DNA of 64,000 nt from an alpha proteobacterium U9-1i (GCA_000974665.1 BBSY01000003.1:124001-188000), one strand, 5' to 3'; positions 35,661 to 47,848 are shown, counted from the first letter of the stretch. The notes: generated from the letters alone by a model not told the origin. Translations and numbers: made by a program.

Positions 35661-36923
35661 ATGTCGGCCCCTCCCGAAACCGCCGGCCGCTCCTATTGGG
35701 GCGCCGGGGTCCAAGATGTTCTGAACGACCTCGACAGTCAGGCTGAAATGATCGTGACGCGCACCGAAGCGTGGGCGCAGATCAATTCGGGCTCCTACGA
35801 GCGCGCCGGACTCGACCGTATGGCCGGACTGCTTGCCGATGCGTTCGCAGTGCTGCCAGGGGAAATCAGCGATGTCGCGCTGCGGCCCAGTCAGCGCGTC
35901 CGCGCTGATGGTGAACTGATCGAAACCGGACACGCCGCCGCGATTCGCATCCGTGTTCGTCCAGACGCCCCAATCCAGATCGCTCTCACCGGCCATTACG
36001 ACACCGTGTTTCCCGCCGCCCACGCATTTCAGAACGTCTGGCGCGCGGAGGGTGCGTTGCGTGGTCCTGGCGTCGCCGACATGAAAGGCGGCCTCTCGCT
36101 CATGCTGGCCGCGCTGCAGGCGTTTGAGGCAGCGACGGGCGACAAGCGCGTCGGCTACGAAGTGCTGATGAGCCCAGACGAGGAAATCGGCTCGCCCGCG
36201 AGTGCGACGCTCCTCGCTGAACTCGGCGCCCGCGCACATGTTGGCATGACATACGAGCCGGCCATGGCGGATGGCAGCATCGTCAGCTGGCGCAAAGGCA
36301 GTGGCAATTTCAGTCTCGCATTCCGCGGGCGCGCCGCGCATGTCGGCCGTGCGTTCCAAGACGGCCGCAACGCCGTGATGGCCGCCGCAGAAACCGCGAT
36401 CGCGCTCTCAGCGCTCAACGGCCAACGCGAAGGTGTAACGCTCAATGTCGGCGCCATAGACGGCGGCGGCGCTGTCAATGTCGTGCCTGAGCGGGCGGTG
36501 CTACGCTTCAATGTGCGCGCGCCGGATGCCGAAAGCGCCCAATGGGCCGACGGAGAAATTAGGCGCATCGCCGCCGACACCAGCAAGCGTGACGGCGTCA
36601 GTGCGCATCTGCACGGCGGCATCACGCGTCCGCCAAAGCCGCTGACGCCTCAGCAGGAAACGATGCTGGGTTGGGTGCGGCGGGCCGGCCACGCGCTGGG
36701 CGTGGAGATTGGCGCGAAGCCTTCGGGCGGGGTGTGCGAAGGCAACAACCTCGCCGCCGCCGGCTGCCCGAACATCGACACGTTGGGCCCATGCGGTGGC
36801 GGCCTCCATTCCGGTCAAGAATTCGCCCTCATTTCCAGCTTCGCCGAGCGCGCCAAACTTTCTTTCCTAATGCTCGACGCCATCAATAGCGGCGCCTTTG
36901 ACGTGCGGAGCCTGCGCGCATGA
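35661..36923 (+). CDS. M20-family metallohydrolase linked to the ast genes
   Basis: This 420-residue hydrolase of the M20/M25/M40 clan should remove an acyl or amino-acid group with two metal ions. Metal-site motifs are TGHYDTVFP (His, Asp), RGPGVADMKGG (bridging Asp), SPDEEIGSP (catalytic Glu and metal Glu) and the late GGGLHSGQEF His. The dimerisation domain lies between. The ATG at 35661 gives the normal N-terminus. It overlaps astA by 4 bp and leads the astA-astD-astB operon. No classical astE is present, so it may act as the final desuccinylase; that is inference. Confidence 0.85.
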   Translation: MSAPPETAGRSYWGAGVQDVLNDLDSQAEMIVTRTEAWAQINSGSYERAGLDRMAGLLADAFAVLPGEISDVALRPSQRVRADGELIETGHAAAIRIRVRPDAPIQIALTGHYDTVFPAAHAFQNVWRAEGALRGPGVADMKGGLSLMLAALQAFEAATGDKRVGYEVLMSPDEEIGSPASATLLAELGARAHVGMTYEPAMADGSIVSWRKGSGNFSLAFRGRAAHVGRAFQDGRNAVMAAAETAIALSALNGQREGVTLNVGAIDGGGAVNVVPERAVLRFNVRAPDAESAQWADGEIRRIAADTSKRDGVSAHLHGGITRPPKPLTPQQETMLGWVRRAGHALGVEIGAKPSGGVCEGNNLAAAGCPNIDTLGPCGGGLHSGQEFALISSFAERAKLSFLMLDAINSGAFDVRSLRA

Positions 36924-37954
36924 CAACGCCCGCTTACGTCATCCGTCCTGCTGGTCCCGCTGACATCGAAAGCTTCAAGCAACTGCGTGAGATCGCGGGC
37001 GCAGGGTTCACAAGCTTGATGCTGGACGATGCCGCCATGGCGGCGAAACTCGCGTTGTCAGAAGCGAGCTTCGCTTCCGCGGCGGCTACACCCGGAACCG
37101 AACGCTATTTCATGGCGCTGGAACACGTCGAAAGTGGCGTGCTGGCCGGTTGTTGCGGTGTGAAGGCGACCATTGGTGCGACCCCGCCGTTCTTCAATTT
37201 CCGCGTTATCCGCGAAGCGCAATCCTCGCGCGTCGTCGAACGCCGCTTCGACATGGACATACTGATCGGCGTCAATGACTTCACTGGCTGCACCGAAGTC
37301 GGATCATTGTTTGTTCGTCCGGAGCACCGCGCCGCCGGCGTTGGCCGCGCGCTCGCCCAGAGCCGCTACATGCTGATGGCCGCGCAGCGCGAGCGCTTCC
37401 ATGACCAAGTGGTGTCGGAGCTGCGCGGTGTCGTCTCCGCGGATGGCGTGTCGCCGTTTTGGGAGGCGGTGGGGCGGCATTTCTTCAAGATGGATTTCTC
37501 GGAGGCAGACAAGCTCAGCGCCACCACCGACAATCAGTTCATTCTCGATCTCATGCCGCAGCATCCGATCTACGTGAACCTGTTGCCCGAGAGCGCGCGC
37601 GCCGTCATTGGGCAATGCCACAAGGATGGCGAAGGCGCGCGGCGCTTGCTTGAGTGGGAAGGCTTCAGCTTTGGCTCCGTGGTGGACATCTTCGATGGCG
37701 GCCCTCTGATGACGGCGCCGCGCGATCACATCCGCACCGTGCGCGAGGCCAAGCGCGTGCGTCTCGCCGCGCACGCGGACTTCGCCAGCCCACGCCGCGC
37801 CTTGATCGCCGCGCCGGCGATCAAGGGCTTTCGCTGCACGCCGGTGCGCGCCGAGATCGCCGGCGAGATCGCGCGCGTTTCTCCGGCGGCGCTCAAGGCG
37901 CTGCGTTTGGAAGACGGACAGGACGCATTGGCGTGGGTCGACAATGAAGGGTGA
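36920..37954 (+). CDS. astA: Arginine N-succinyltransferase
   Basis: AstA transfers succinate from succinyl-CoA to arginine, the first step of the AST degradation pathway. The 344 residues match AstA throughout, for example the N-terminal IRPAGPADIESFKQL, EVGSLFVRPEHRAAGVGRAL in the GNAT-like core, and DQVVSELRGVVSADGVSPFW. It overlaps the M20 gene (ATGA) and astD (11 bp), which shows one translationally coupled operon. Confidence 0.93.
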   Translation: MTTPAYVIRPAGPADIESFKQLREIAGAGFTSLMLDDAAMAAKLALSEASFASAAATPGTERYFMALEHVESGVLAGCCGVKATIGATPPFFNFRVIREAQSSRVVERRFDMDILIGVNDFTGCTEVGSLFVRPEHRAAGVGRALAQSRYMLMAAQRERFHDQVVSELRGVVSADGVSPFWEAVGRHFFKMDFSEADKLSATTDNQFILDLMPQHPIYVNLLPESARAVIGQCHKDGEGARRLLEWEGFSFGSVVDIFDGGPLMTAPRDHIRTVREAKRVRLAAHADFASPRRALIAAPAIKGFRCTPVRAEIAGEIARVSPAALKALRLEDGQDALAWVDNEG

Positions 37955-39392
37955 ACTCTACATTAGCGGCGTGTGGCGTGAAGGCGGCGGCGAGCGCTTC
38001 GCCTCTTACGATCCCGCCACCGGAGATCGTATGTGGGAGGGCCGCGCCGCGACCGCGGCGGATGTTGCCGACGCCATGAAGGCGGCGCGCTCGGCGTTTC
38101 GCGCTTGGTCTCGTCTGCCCTTGGACGAACGGCTCGCTATCGTGCGCGCTTACGCCAAGGCGCTCGAGAGCAGGGCATGTGCACTCGCCGAGATCATCAG
38201 CCGCGAAACCGGCAAGATCGGTTGGGATGCGCGCGGCGAAGTGCAGGCGATGATCGGCAAGATCGAAATATCGATCCGTGCGCAAGCCGAGCGCGCCGGC
38301 GCGCGGGAGGAGAAGGCCGCCTTCGGCGCGATGACGCTTTCGCACCACGCCCACGGCGTGCTCGCGGTGTTCGGTCCATTTAACTTCCCCGGTCATTTGC
38401 CGAATGGCCACATTGTGCCGGCGCTGCTGGCGGGCAATTGCGTGGTCTTCAAACCAAGCGAACTCACACCTGGCGTCGCCGCGCTCATGGTGGAAGCATG
38501 GACCGAGGCGGGCTTGCCGGCGGGCGTGTTGAACCTCGTGCAAGGCGCCCGCGAAACCGGTGCGGCGTTACTGGATGCGCCGGGCTTGAACGGGGTATTG
38601 TTCACCGGCTCCGCTGAAACGGGCGCGCTCATCCATCGCAAGTTTGCTGGTCGCCCCGACGTCGTGCTGGCGTTGGAGCTTGGCGGCAACAACGCATTGA
38701 TTGTCTGGCCACCGTTCGATGTGAAAGCCGCCGTCAACCTCGTCGTGCATTCCGCTTACGCCACCAGCGGCCAGCGTTGCTCGTGCGCGCGACGCCTTAT
38801 CATTCCCGCCGGCGCTGAGGGCGACGCCTTGCTGGTGGCGCTGAAGGATCTGATCAGCCAAATCGCGGTCGGCGCAGCGGCGCAAACGCCCGAGCCGTTC
38901 ATGGGGCCGCTCATCAATGCGCACTCGGCAGAACGCGCAATGGCGTTCGAGGCGCGTTTATCTGGTCTTGGTGGCAAACCGATCGTCCCGCTCCGGCGTG
39001 ACGGCGCATTTGTGCATCCGGGTTTGATCGACGTGAGCGACGTCGAGACGCCCGACGAAGAACTGTTCGGCCCGTTGCTGCAAGTTCGACGTGCGCGGAC
39101 TTTTGATGAAGCGCTCGATTTCGCCAACGACACACGCTTCGGCTTGGCGGGCGGACTGATCAGCGACGATCCCACGCTTTGGGCGCGCGTGCGCCAAGAG
39201 TTGCGAGCCGGCGTGTTGAATTGGAATCGTCCCACGACCGGCGCGTCAGGCGCGATGCCCTTTGGCGGCCCGGGCCTGTCCGGTTCGTTGCGGCCAAGCG
39301 CGTACTACGCGGCGGACTACGTGGCCTATCCGGTGGCGACCCAGCTCTCGGAGAAAGCCGTTGCCGTTCCGGCGCCCGGCTTGCCGGCATGA
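37944..39392 (+). CDS. astD: Succinylglutamate-semialdehyde dehydrogenase
   Basis: This aldehyde dehydrogenase of 482 residues oxidises N-succinylglutamate semialdehyde with NAD. Glu245 in LELGGNN and the catalytic Cys279 in GQRC are intact, and the FGPFNFPGHLPNGH segment is that of the AstD group. The last bases overlap the astB start as ATGA. The transaminase astC of the pathway is not in the window and may be supplied by an ArgD elsewhere. Confidence 0.93.
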   Translation: MKGELYISGVWREGGGERFASYDPATGDRMWEGRAATAADVADAMKAARSAFRAWSRLPLDERLAIVRAYAKALESRACALAEIISRETGKIGWDARGEVQAMIGKIEISIRAQAERAGAREEKAAFGAMTLSHHAHGVLAVFGPFNFPGHLPNGHIVPALLAGNCVVFKPSELTPGVAALMVEAWTEAGLPAGVLNLVQGARETGAALLDAPGLNGVLFTGSAETGALIHRKFAGRPDVVLALELGGNNALIVWPPFDVKAAVNLVVHSAYATSGQRCSCARRLIIPAGAEGDALLVALKDLISQIAVGAAAQTPEPFMGPLINAHSAERAMAFEARLSGLGGKPIVPLRRDGAFVHPGLIDVSDVETPDEELFGPLLQVRRARTFDEALDFANDTRFGLAGGLISDDPTLWARVRQELRAGVLNWNRPTTGASGAMPFGGPGLSGSLRPSAYYAADYVAYPVATQLSEKAVAVPAPGLPA

Positions 39393-40729
39393 GCACGGTC
39401 GAGGTCAATTTCGATGGCCTGGTAGGGCCAACACACAATTACGCAGGCTTGTCGGAAGGCAATCTCGCTTCCGCGCGCAACCGCGACGCCGTCTCACGGC
39501 CGCGCGACGCAGCGCTTCAAGGATTGGCGAAGGCGAAGCGTCTGGCCGCCTTGGGTCTGGCGCAGGGTGTGTTGCCGCCGCAGGAGCGCCCGAACATTTC
39601 TTGGCTTCGCACTTTGGGCTTTAGCGGTGCAGACCGCGACGTCTGGCGCAAAGCTTGGGAGCAGGCGCCGCTCGTCGCCCGCGCCGCCGCCGCTTCATCG
39701 TCAATGTGGGCCGCCAATGCGGCGACCATTTCGCCCAGCGTTGATTGCGCGGACGGCAGGCTTCACGCGTCTGTCGCCAACCTGCAGACCATGCTGCACC
39801 GGACGATCGAAGCGCCGCAAACTGAACGGACGCTCCGCAGGCTTCTCCCGGACGAAGCGCGCTTTGCGGTCCACCCCGCGCTTGAACCACACGAGGCACT
39901 TTCAGACGAAGGCGCCGCGAACCATTCGCGTATGTGCGCGTCGCCCGGCGCGCCCGGCGTCGAGATATTCATTTACGGCCGACGCGGCGGGGACGTTCGC
40001 GCCGGCTTTCCTGCACGCCAGACGCTCGAAGCGTCGCAAGCGATCGCGCGCCGTCACGGTCTGGCGCCTGAGCGCACGGTGTTCGGGCTGCAAGCCACGC
40101 GCGCGATCGACGCCGGCGCCTTTCACAACGATGTGGTTGCGGTGGCGCATGAGCATATCCTGTTTCACCACGAAGAAGCGTTCGAGGATAAGGCCGCGCT
40201 GTTCGCCGAAATCCGAGCCAAGGCGGCTGGCCTGTTCGAGCCTGTGTTCATCGAAGTCCCCGCCGCGCGCGTGTCCTTGGCCGAAGCCGTGGCGTCGTAT
40301 CTCTTCAACTCGCAGCTGGTGCGTTTGCCGGGTGACGCGACGCTAACTCTGATCGCCCCAACCGAAGCGCGGGAAAACAACAAGACCGCCTCCGTGATCG
40401 ACGAACTTGCTGCCGCACCCAAGGCTGAGATCGGGCGGGTGGAGTACGTCGAGGTGCGTGAGAGTATGCGCAACGGCGGCGGACCGGCTTGTTTACGCTT
40501 GCGCGTGGTGATGACGCCGCAAGAGCGCGCCGCCGCTGCGCAGGGCTTCTTCCTTGACGACGCGCTCGCCGGCGCACTCGAAGCATGGATCAACGCGCAC
40601 TATCGCGAAGAGATTGCGCCCGCTGATCTCGCCGATATTTCTCTCATCGACGAGACGCAGCGGGCGCTGGACGCACTTACGCGCATCTTGCCTCTAGGAT
40701 CGGATTTCTACGATTTCCAACGAGCCTAG
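39389..40729 (+). CDS. astB: N-succinylarginine dihydrolase
   Basis: AstB removes two ammonia and CO2 from succinylarginine to give succinylornithine. Its 446 residues are the normal length. It has the family N-terminus VNFDGLVGPTHNYAGLSEGN and the late catalytic Cys368 in GGGPACLRLRVV. The start is fixed by the ATGA overlap with astD; the open frame further upstream is antiparallel noise in another gene. It ends 4 bp inside the stop of the opposite-strand hspQ. Confidence 0.95.
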   Translation: MSTVEVNFDGLVGPTHNYAGLSEGNLASARNRDAVSRPRDAALQGLAKAKRLAALGLAQGVLPPQERPNISWLRTLGFSGADRDVWRKAWEQAPLVARAAAASSSMWAANAATISPSVDCADGRLHASVANLQTMLHRTIEAPQTERTLRRLLPDEARFAVHPALEPHEALSDEGAANHSRMCASPGAPGVEIFIYGRRGGDVRAGFPARQTLEASQAIARRHGLAPERTVFGLQATRAIDAGAFHNDVVAVAHEHILFHHEEAFEDKAALFAEIRAKAAGLFEPVFIEVPAARVSLAEAVASYLFNSQLVRLPGDATLTLIAPTEARENNKTASVIDELAAAPKAEIGRVEYVEVRESMRNGGGPACLRLRVVMTPQERAAAAQGFFLDDALAGALEAWINAHYREEIAPADLADISLIDETQRALDALTRILPLGSDFYDFQRA

Positions 40730-41049
40730 TTGAGGCTCTCCGGACGTAGCTTGTAGTCGCCGGCATCGGTTTGATCGAACATCACCGAAATCTCCGGGTG
40801 ATCGACCGGCTCGCCGGTCTCATCGACCAGCAAGTTCTGTTCGGACACGTAGGCTACATAGTGGCTGTCGGAGTTCTCGGCCAACAGATGGTAGAATGGC
40901 TGGTCGCGGCTCGGACGGATCGCTTCCGGAATAGATTCCAGCCAGTCTTCCGTGTTGGAGAATTCCGGATCGACGTCGAATACGACGCCCCGGAACGGGA
41001 ACAACTTATGGCGGACCACTTGCCCGATGGAGAATTTGGCTTCGCGCAT
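40726..41049 (-). CDS. hspQ: Heat shock protein HspQ (hemimethylated-DNA-binding YccV family)
   Basis: This 107-residue beta-barrel protein is known in enterobacteria to bind DnaA or modulate Lon specificity. The hallmark segments are FSIGQVVRHKLFPFRGVVFDVDPEF and PFYHLLAENSDSHYVAYVSEQNLL. The ATG at 41049 follows AAGGAGGAGAAG, a strong ribosome binding site, which rules out the longer upstream frame. Confidence 0.92.
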   Translation of the reverse strand: MREAKFSIGQVVRHKLFPFRGVVFDVDPEFSNTEDWLESIPEAIRPSRDQPFYHLLAENSDSHYVAYVSEQNLLVDETGEPVDHPEISVMFDQTDAGDYKLRPESLN

Positions 41050-41282
41050 CTTCTCCTCCTTTTCCTCTCCAACAAATCTCTCGCCCTCGTAACGTAGGAA
41101 TGGTTTGGAAGGCGGGCAAGTTCCCGCACCCCACGCGCGCGAACCTGTGACCCCATTGGCGCGCTTTTCCAGGTCGCCGCCGCAAATCGCGTCAAAACAG
41201 TGCTGTCGCTGCGGCGCGAACCCGGTAGCATGTGACGAAATTGGAACATGCGGGCGCTTTGGCGTCCGCCAGGACGTTAAGT

Positions 41283-42341
41283 ATGGGAAGTGATGGACGG
41301 GTCGGCATGCCGCAAGGCGGCGCGCGGCCCGGCCTGCGATCGAGAACGGCGCCGGTGTTCGCCGCGCTCGATCTGGGCACCAACAATTGTCGCCTGCTAA
41401 TGGCGGCCGCGGATGACGACGGAAGTTATCGCGTGGTCGATGGCTTCTCGCGCATCGTGCGGTTAGGCGAGGGGCTAAAACACACCGGGCGACTTGCAGA
41501 CGCTGCAATGGCGCGCGCCTATCAGGCGCTGGCGGCGTGCGCCGAACGTATCAGTACGCGTCGGCCAATAGCGATCGGCTGCATCGCCACGCAGGCGTGC
41601 CGTATCGCCACGAATGGTCAGCGCTTTCTCGATCGTATCGAGAAGGATCTCGGGCTTAAATTCGACGTGATCAGCTCGGAGCAAGAAGCGCATCTAGCGG
41701 TGCTGGGCTGCGCCAATTTGCTCGACCGCGATGCCGATGTCGCGCTTATCGTGGATGTGGGCGGCGGCTCGACGGAATTGTCATGGGTCTCGCCCGGCGC
41801 CGTGATGCAAAGCGTGGCGCGCGGGGAAGTCGATCCGCCTGTGCTGGCTTGGGGTTCGGCGCAATTGGGCGTCGTCACCCTGGCCGACGAAGAGGCCGAA
41901 CCAGACACCGGCCGCCGCGAATGGTATGATGCGATGGTGCAACGCATCGCCGAAGCCATCGAAGCAATCCCAACGCCGCCGCTCGTGCGTGAGGCGTTCG
42001 CAGCCGGCCGCGCGCACATCGTCGGCACGTCCGGCACGGTGACGAGCCTCGCGGGCGTACATCTGGGGCTTACCCGATATCAGCGTTCGCGCGTCGATGG
42101 ACTGTGGCTCAATGTCGATCAATGCCGCGCCACCATCGCCGCGTTGTTGGACGGCGGGCTTGATGCGCGCGCCGCAAACCCGTGCATCGGCAAGGATCGC
42201 GCTGATCTCGTGATACCTGGCGGCGCCATCCTTGAAGCGGTGTTCAATTCTTGGCCAACGCAACGCATCCGCGTCGCCGACCGCGGCCTGCGCGAAGGCG
42301 TGCTGATGCGGCTGATCTCGCAGTGGCGGGCGCGGCGATGA
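41283..42341 (+). CDS. Ppx/GppA-family phosphatase
   Basis: This ASKHA-fold exopolyphosphatase or pppGpp phosphatase has 352 residues. Phosphate-binding motifs are [13 protein letters not shown] near the N-terminus and [13 protein letters not shown] in the middle. It is the short form typical of alphaproteobacteria, lacking the C-terminal HD-like extension of E. coli Ppx. I chose ATG 41283 because CCAGGA precedes it; a GTG at 41232 is possible. The stop overlaps the rlmE start (ATGA). Confidence 0.88.
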   Translation: MGSDGRVGMPQGGARPGLRSRTAPVFAALDLGTNNCRLLMAAADDDGSYRVVDGFSRIVRLGEGLKHTGRLADAAMARAYQALAACAERISTRRPIAIGCIATQACRIATNGQRFLDRIEKDLGLKFDVISSEQEAHLAVLGCANLLDRDADVALIVDVGGGSTELSWVSPGAVMQSVARGEVDPPVLAWGSAQLGVVTLADEEAEPDTGRREWYDAMVQRIAEAIEAIPTPPLVREAFAAGRAHIVGTSGTVTSLAGVHLGLTRYQRSRVDGLWLNVDQCRATIAALLDGGLDARAANPCIGKDRADLVIPGGAILEAVFNSWPTQRIRVADRGLREGVLMRLISQWRARR

Positions 42342-43048
42342 GCGACGACGAGGAAAAGCGCCGTTGGAGCGGCGCCGGAAAGGACGGCGAGGGGGCGGGC
42401 CGCAAGCTCGCGCAGCGCGTGCTGAAGCGGAACATTCCAAAGGAGAGTTCGCGTAGATGGATCGAGCGCCAGCTCAATGATCCATATGTCCAGCGCGCGC
42501 GGGCCGAGGGTTATCGTGCGCGAGCCGCCTATAAATTGATTGAACTCGACGACAAATTTCACGTCTTGAAACGTGGCGCCCGCGTGATTGACCTTGGCGC
42601 GGCGCCGGGCGGTTGGGCGCAGGTCGCCGTTAAGAAGGGTGCTTCGGCCGTGGTCGGCATCGATCTGCTGCCGATCGAACCACTTCCGGGCGTCACCTTT
42701 TTCGAAATGGATTTCCTCGCGCCCGAAGCCCCCGGCGCGCTGATGGAGGCGCTCGGCGGATCGCCTGACATCGTGCTTTCAGACATGGCCGCCAACACCA
42801 CTGGTCATTCCAAGACCGACCAGATCCGCACTGGCGCCCTCGCGGAAGCCGCCGCCGAATTCGCCATAAAGCACGTTGCGGAGGGCGGGACGTTTGTGAC
42901 CAAGGCGTTTCAGGGGGGACTCGATTCTGATGTGTTGGCGCACTTGAAACAAACCTTCACGGCTGTCCGCCATGCAAAACCGCCCGCCAGCCGTGCGGAA
43001 AGCTCCGAGGTCTACCTCATCGCCACGGGCCGCAAGCCGCGCCTCTGA
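42338..43048 (+). CDS. rlmE: 23S rRNA (uridine-2'-O-)-methyltransferase RlmE
   Basis: RlmE (FtsJ) methylates U2552 of 23S rRNA. The 236-residue protein has the SAM motif [15 protein letters not shown] and the catalytic K-D-K-E tetrad, in [30 protein letters not shown] and SSEVYLIA. The N-terminal 40 residues are basic, as in alphaproteobacterial members. The start is set by the 4-bp overlap with the phosphatase gene. Confidence 0.94.
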   Translation: MSDDEEKRRWSGAGKDGEGAGRKLAQRVLKRNIPKESSRRWIERQLNDPYVQRARAEGYRARAAYKLIELDDKFHVLKRGARVIDLGAAPGGWAQVAVKKGASAVVGIDLLPIEPLPGVTFFEMDFLAPEAPGALMEALGGSPDIVLSDMAANTTGHSKTDQIRTGALAEAAAEFAIKHVAEGGTFVTKAFQGGLDSDVLAHLKQTFTAVRHAKPPASRAESSEVYLIATGRKPRL

Positions 43049-45009
<1,961 letters not shown>

Positions 45010-45019
45010 GGGGCATCCC

Positions 45020-46297
45020 ATGAGACCTGGCGCACGCGCGGCCGCCGCGATCGAAATCCTGACTGACCTTGAAACACGCCGTCGGCCGGCGGCGGAGGCG
45101 GTGCGTGATTGGATGCTCTCGCATCGCTTCGCGGGGTCCAAGGATCGCGCCGAGATTGGCGACATCGTCTTCGGTGCGTTGCGTTGGAAGCAGTCGAGCG
45201 CTTACCGGTTCGGCGAGGACACGCCGCGCGCTTGGGTGTGGGGCGCGCAGCGTTGGGGCTTTGGCGTTAGTGCGGAAGCGATCGCTCAAGCATGCGTGGA
45301 CGATCCACACGCCCCACCGCCACCCACTGACGCCGAGGTCAGTGCGCTCGCGAATGCGACGATTGAGGGCGCGCCAGCCCACGTGCGCGGCGATTATCCT
45401 GAATGGCTCGACGCCAGTTTCACGCGCGCTTTCGGTGACGCGCGCGCGGATGAGGGCGCTGCGCTGGCCGCGCCTGCGCCGCTCGATCTGCGCGCCAACA
45501 CCCTGAAGGCCACGCGAGACAAGCTCATCGCCGCGCTTGGCCAAAGTCCGCGCCTGAAAGAGCCGCCCGCGCCCACGCCGTACGCACCAGAAGGCGTACG
45601 CATTCCGTGGGCGCAAGGGCGCACGTTTCCCTGGGCGACGGAGCAGAGCTTCGTCAAAGGCTGGTTTGAGGTGCAGGACGAGGGCAGCCAACTCGCTGCG
45701 CTCATGTCAGGCGCTGCGCCTGGAATGCAGATCGCTGACGTTTGCGCTGGCGGTGGCGGCAAAACGTTGGCGTTGGCGGCATTGAGCAACGGCAAGGGCC
45801 AGGTGTACGCGTTCGACGTCGACGGCCGCCGTCTCGCACCGCTGAATGAGCGCGTTGATCGCGCCGGCGCGCACAACGTACAAATCCGAGCGCCGTCGCG
45901 CACGCGCGACGTGCTCGCCGATCTGCACGGCAAAATGGATATCGTGTTCGTTGATGCGCCTTGCACCGGTTCGGGCACCTGGCGGCGCAATCCGGATTCA
46001 AAGTGGCGCTTGCGCCCGAATGCGTTGGAGAAGCGCTTGCAGGAACAGGGCGAAGCACTGGCGCTCGCCGCGCCGCTTGTAAAGCCGGGCGGCAAGCTTT
46101 GTTATGTCACCTGCTCTGTGCTGCCGGAGGAGAACGAGGATCAGGTAGCCGCTTTCGTTGCTGCCAACCCCGCGTTCAAGCCCACGCCGCTGGCGGTCCA
46201 AGCGGCCGGCCACGCGCGTGGGTTGGCGCTGCAGATGACGCCGCTTTTAACCGGTTGCGATGGCTTCTTCGTCAGCGTGTTGGCGCGCGCCGGTTAG
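45020..46297 (+). CDS. RsmB/NOP-family RNA (cytosine-5-)-methyltransferase
   Basis: This m5C RNA methyltransferase of 425 residues has an N-terminal NusB-like helical domain (about 1-140) and a Rossmann methyltransferase domain. The SAM motif is DVCAGGGGKTLALAAL, the release Cys315 is in DAPCTGSGTWRRNPD, and the catalytic Cys365 is in YVTCSVLPEEN. The family member is most like RsmB (16S C967), but the site is not proven. It lies 10 bp after the GNAT gene. Confidence 0.88.
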   Translation: MRPGARAAAAIEILTDLETRRRPAAEAVRDWMLSHRFAGSKDRAEIGDIVFGALRWKQSSAYRFGEDTPRAWVWGAQRWGFGVSAEAIAQACVDDPHAPPPPTDAEVSALANATIEGAPAHVRGDYPEWLDASFTRAFGDARADEGAALAAPAPLDLRANTLKATRDKLIAALGQSPRLKEPPAPTPYAPEGVRIPWAQGRTFPWATEQSFVKGWFEVQDEGSQLAALMSGAAPGMQIADVCAGGGGKTLALAALSNGKGQVYAFDVDGRRLAPLNERVDRAGAHNVQIRAPSRTRDVLADLHGKMDIVFVDAPCTGSGTWRRNPDSKWRLRPNALEKRLQEQGEALALAAPLVKPGGKLCYVTCSVLPEENEDQVAAFVAANPAFKPTPLAVQAAGHARGLALQMTPLLTGCDGFFVSVLARAG

Positions 46298-46584
46298 GCC
46301 TTCACGTCTACCGAGCGGCCGCGCCGGTCCAGCAAGCTGCGCTGGTATTCGGCTTTGTCTTCCGCGAGGCGTTTATCACGCGTCGTGCCGCCCGTTTGGC
46401 GTTCAGCCAAACGCGCGCGATCGGCGAGTGCTGCGGGGTCCACACGCATCTTCTCTTGCACCAAGTCGCGATGCGTCACCGCTGCGCCGTAATTGACCGG
46501 CGCGCGGGTCGGTTCAGCTCTGTCCGCACGTGTCGGCGGCGGCGCGGGGGCGACAGGGTGGATGCCTGACATTACGGGCATCAT
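46294..46584 (-). CDS. Small hypothetical protein
   Basis: This 96-residue hydrophilic protein has a Pro/Ala-rich N-terminal third and a highly charged C-terminal helix. It has no membrane segment or known motif. It is convergent with the rsmB-like gene (4-bp overlap). Three ATG codons lie close together at the N-terminus, so the start is uncertain. Confidence 0.5.
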   Translation of the reverse strand: MMPVMSGIHPVAPAPPPTRADRAEPTRAPVNYGAAVTHRDLVQEKMRVDPAALADRARLAERQTGGTTRDKRLAEDKAEYQRSLLDRRGRSVDVKA

Positions 46585-46657
46585 GCCGCATCGCGGTTAG
46601 TGTTTCGTTCGGAAGTGTTGACAATTTCCGGGTAACCATGGGTCCGCTGGATCGGAC

Positions 46658-47848
46658 ATGAGACCGCTTGAGATCGCCATTGCTGGCTGTGGTGTCGCCG
46701 GGCTCGCGTGCACGAGCCTGCTGCGCAAGCAGGGCGCGCGCATCGTCGTGTTCGATAAGCTCGACGCGCCACAGCCGTTGGGCTCGGGGCTCATTCTGCA
46801 GCCTGTCGGCCTGCGCGTCCTGGATGAGATTGGCGTGCGATCGGCGATGGAGGCGCTAGGCGCGCCGATCGAACGGCTTTACGGCCAGAGCGTGCCTAGC
46901 CAGCGCGTGGTGCTCGACGTCCGCTATCGCGATCTCGGCCCCCACGCGCCGCTCGGTTTGTCCGTACACCGCGGAGCGCTCTTTCATGTGCTCTACGCCG
47001 CAGCGCTCGCGGCAGGCGCGGAAATCGAGTCCAAGCGCGAGATCGTGCGCGCTGGCGACGGACGTTTGCATTTCGCCGACGGCACACAAAGCCCGCGTTT
47101 CGATCTGGTGATCGATGCGCTCGGCGTGCGTTCGCCGCTGTCGCATCCGCCAAAGTTCGCGCTGCCGTTCGGTGCGCTGTGGGCGAGCCTCGATTTGGCA
47201 GGCGTGTTCGACCCCGCCGCGCTTGAGCAACGTTATGAAGCCGCGCGCAAAATGGCGGGCGTTCTGCCGATTGGCCGGTTGCCTGGCGCCAGGCAAGACC
47301 AAGCGGCATTCTTCTGGAGCTTGAAGCACGCCGATGTGGAGCGCTGGCGCGTCACGCCGCTTGAGGCGTGGAAAGACGATGTGCGCGCGCTCTGGCCGCA
47401 GACTGCGCCTTTGCTGGAACAAATCAGGGCGCGCGAGCAATTGGTGTTTGCATCCTACGCGCACCGTACGCTCGCTTCGCCCATCGGCCACCGCTTCGCG
47501 CATGTCGGCGACAGTTGGCATTGCGCGAGCCCCCAACTCGGGCAGGGCGCCAACATGGCGCTGCTCGATGCGCTCGCACTCGCCCGCGCCTTGGCGTCGC
47601 AAGACGATCTCGACATTGCGCTCGGCGAATATCAGCGGCTGCGGCTCTGGCACATTCGACTGTATCAGCTCGCCTCTTTCCTGTTCACGCCGGCCTATCA
47701 ATCCGACAGCACAGCGATTGCCTGGTTGCGCGACGCAATCGTCTCGCCGCTCTCCCGTGTGCCGCCGGGGCCGAAAGTGTTGGCGGCGTTGGTGGCGGGG
47801 CAAGTTGGCGCACCGTTGCGGGCGATGGGATTACGCAAACCTTCGTGA
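46658..47848 (+). CDS. FAD-dependent monooxygenase (PHBH/UbiH-like)
   Basis: This 396-residue flavoprotein has the dinucleotide motif IAGCGVAGLACTS at residues 8-20 and an acidic end to the second strand (VFDKLDAP). The second FAD motif is HVGDSWHCASPQLGQGANMALLDALALARAL, about residues 285-315. The group hydroxylates aromatic or quinone substrates with NAD(P)H; this substrate is unknown. It stands alone between two intergenic gaps. Confidence 0.85.
   Translation: MRPLEIAIAGCGVAGLACTSLLRKQGARIVVFDKLDAPQPLGSGLILQPVGLRVLDEIGVRSAMEALGAPIERLYGQSVPSQRVVLDVRYRDLGPHAPLGLSVHRGALFHVLYAAALAAGAEIESKREIVRAGDGRLHFADGTQSPRFDLVIDALGVRSPLSHPPKFALPFGALWASLDLAGVFDPAALEQRYEAARKMAGVLPIGRLPGARQDQAAFFWSLKHADVERWRVTPLEAWKDDVRALWPQTAPLLEQIRAREQLVFASYAHRTLASPIGHRFAHVGDSWHCASPQLGQGANMALLDALALARALASQDDLDIALGEYQRLRLWHIRLYQLASFLFTPAYQSDSTAIAWLRDAIVSPLSRVPPGPKVLAALVAGQVGAPLRAMGLRKPS

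Noticed and set aside
39179-39388. Upstream extension of astB
   Set aside because: It lies in another frame of astD, and the ATGA overlap at 39389 gives the standard AstB N-terminus.
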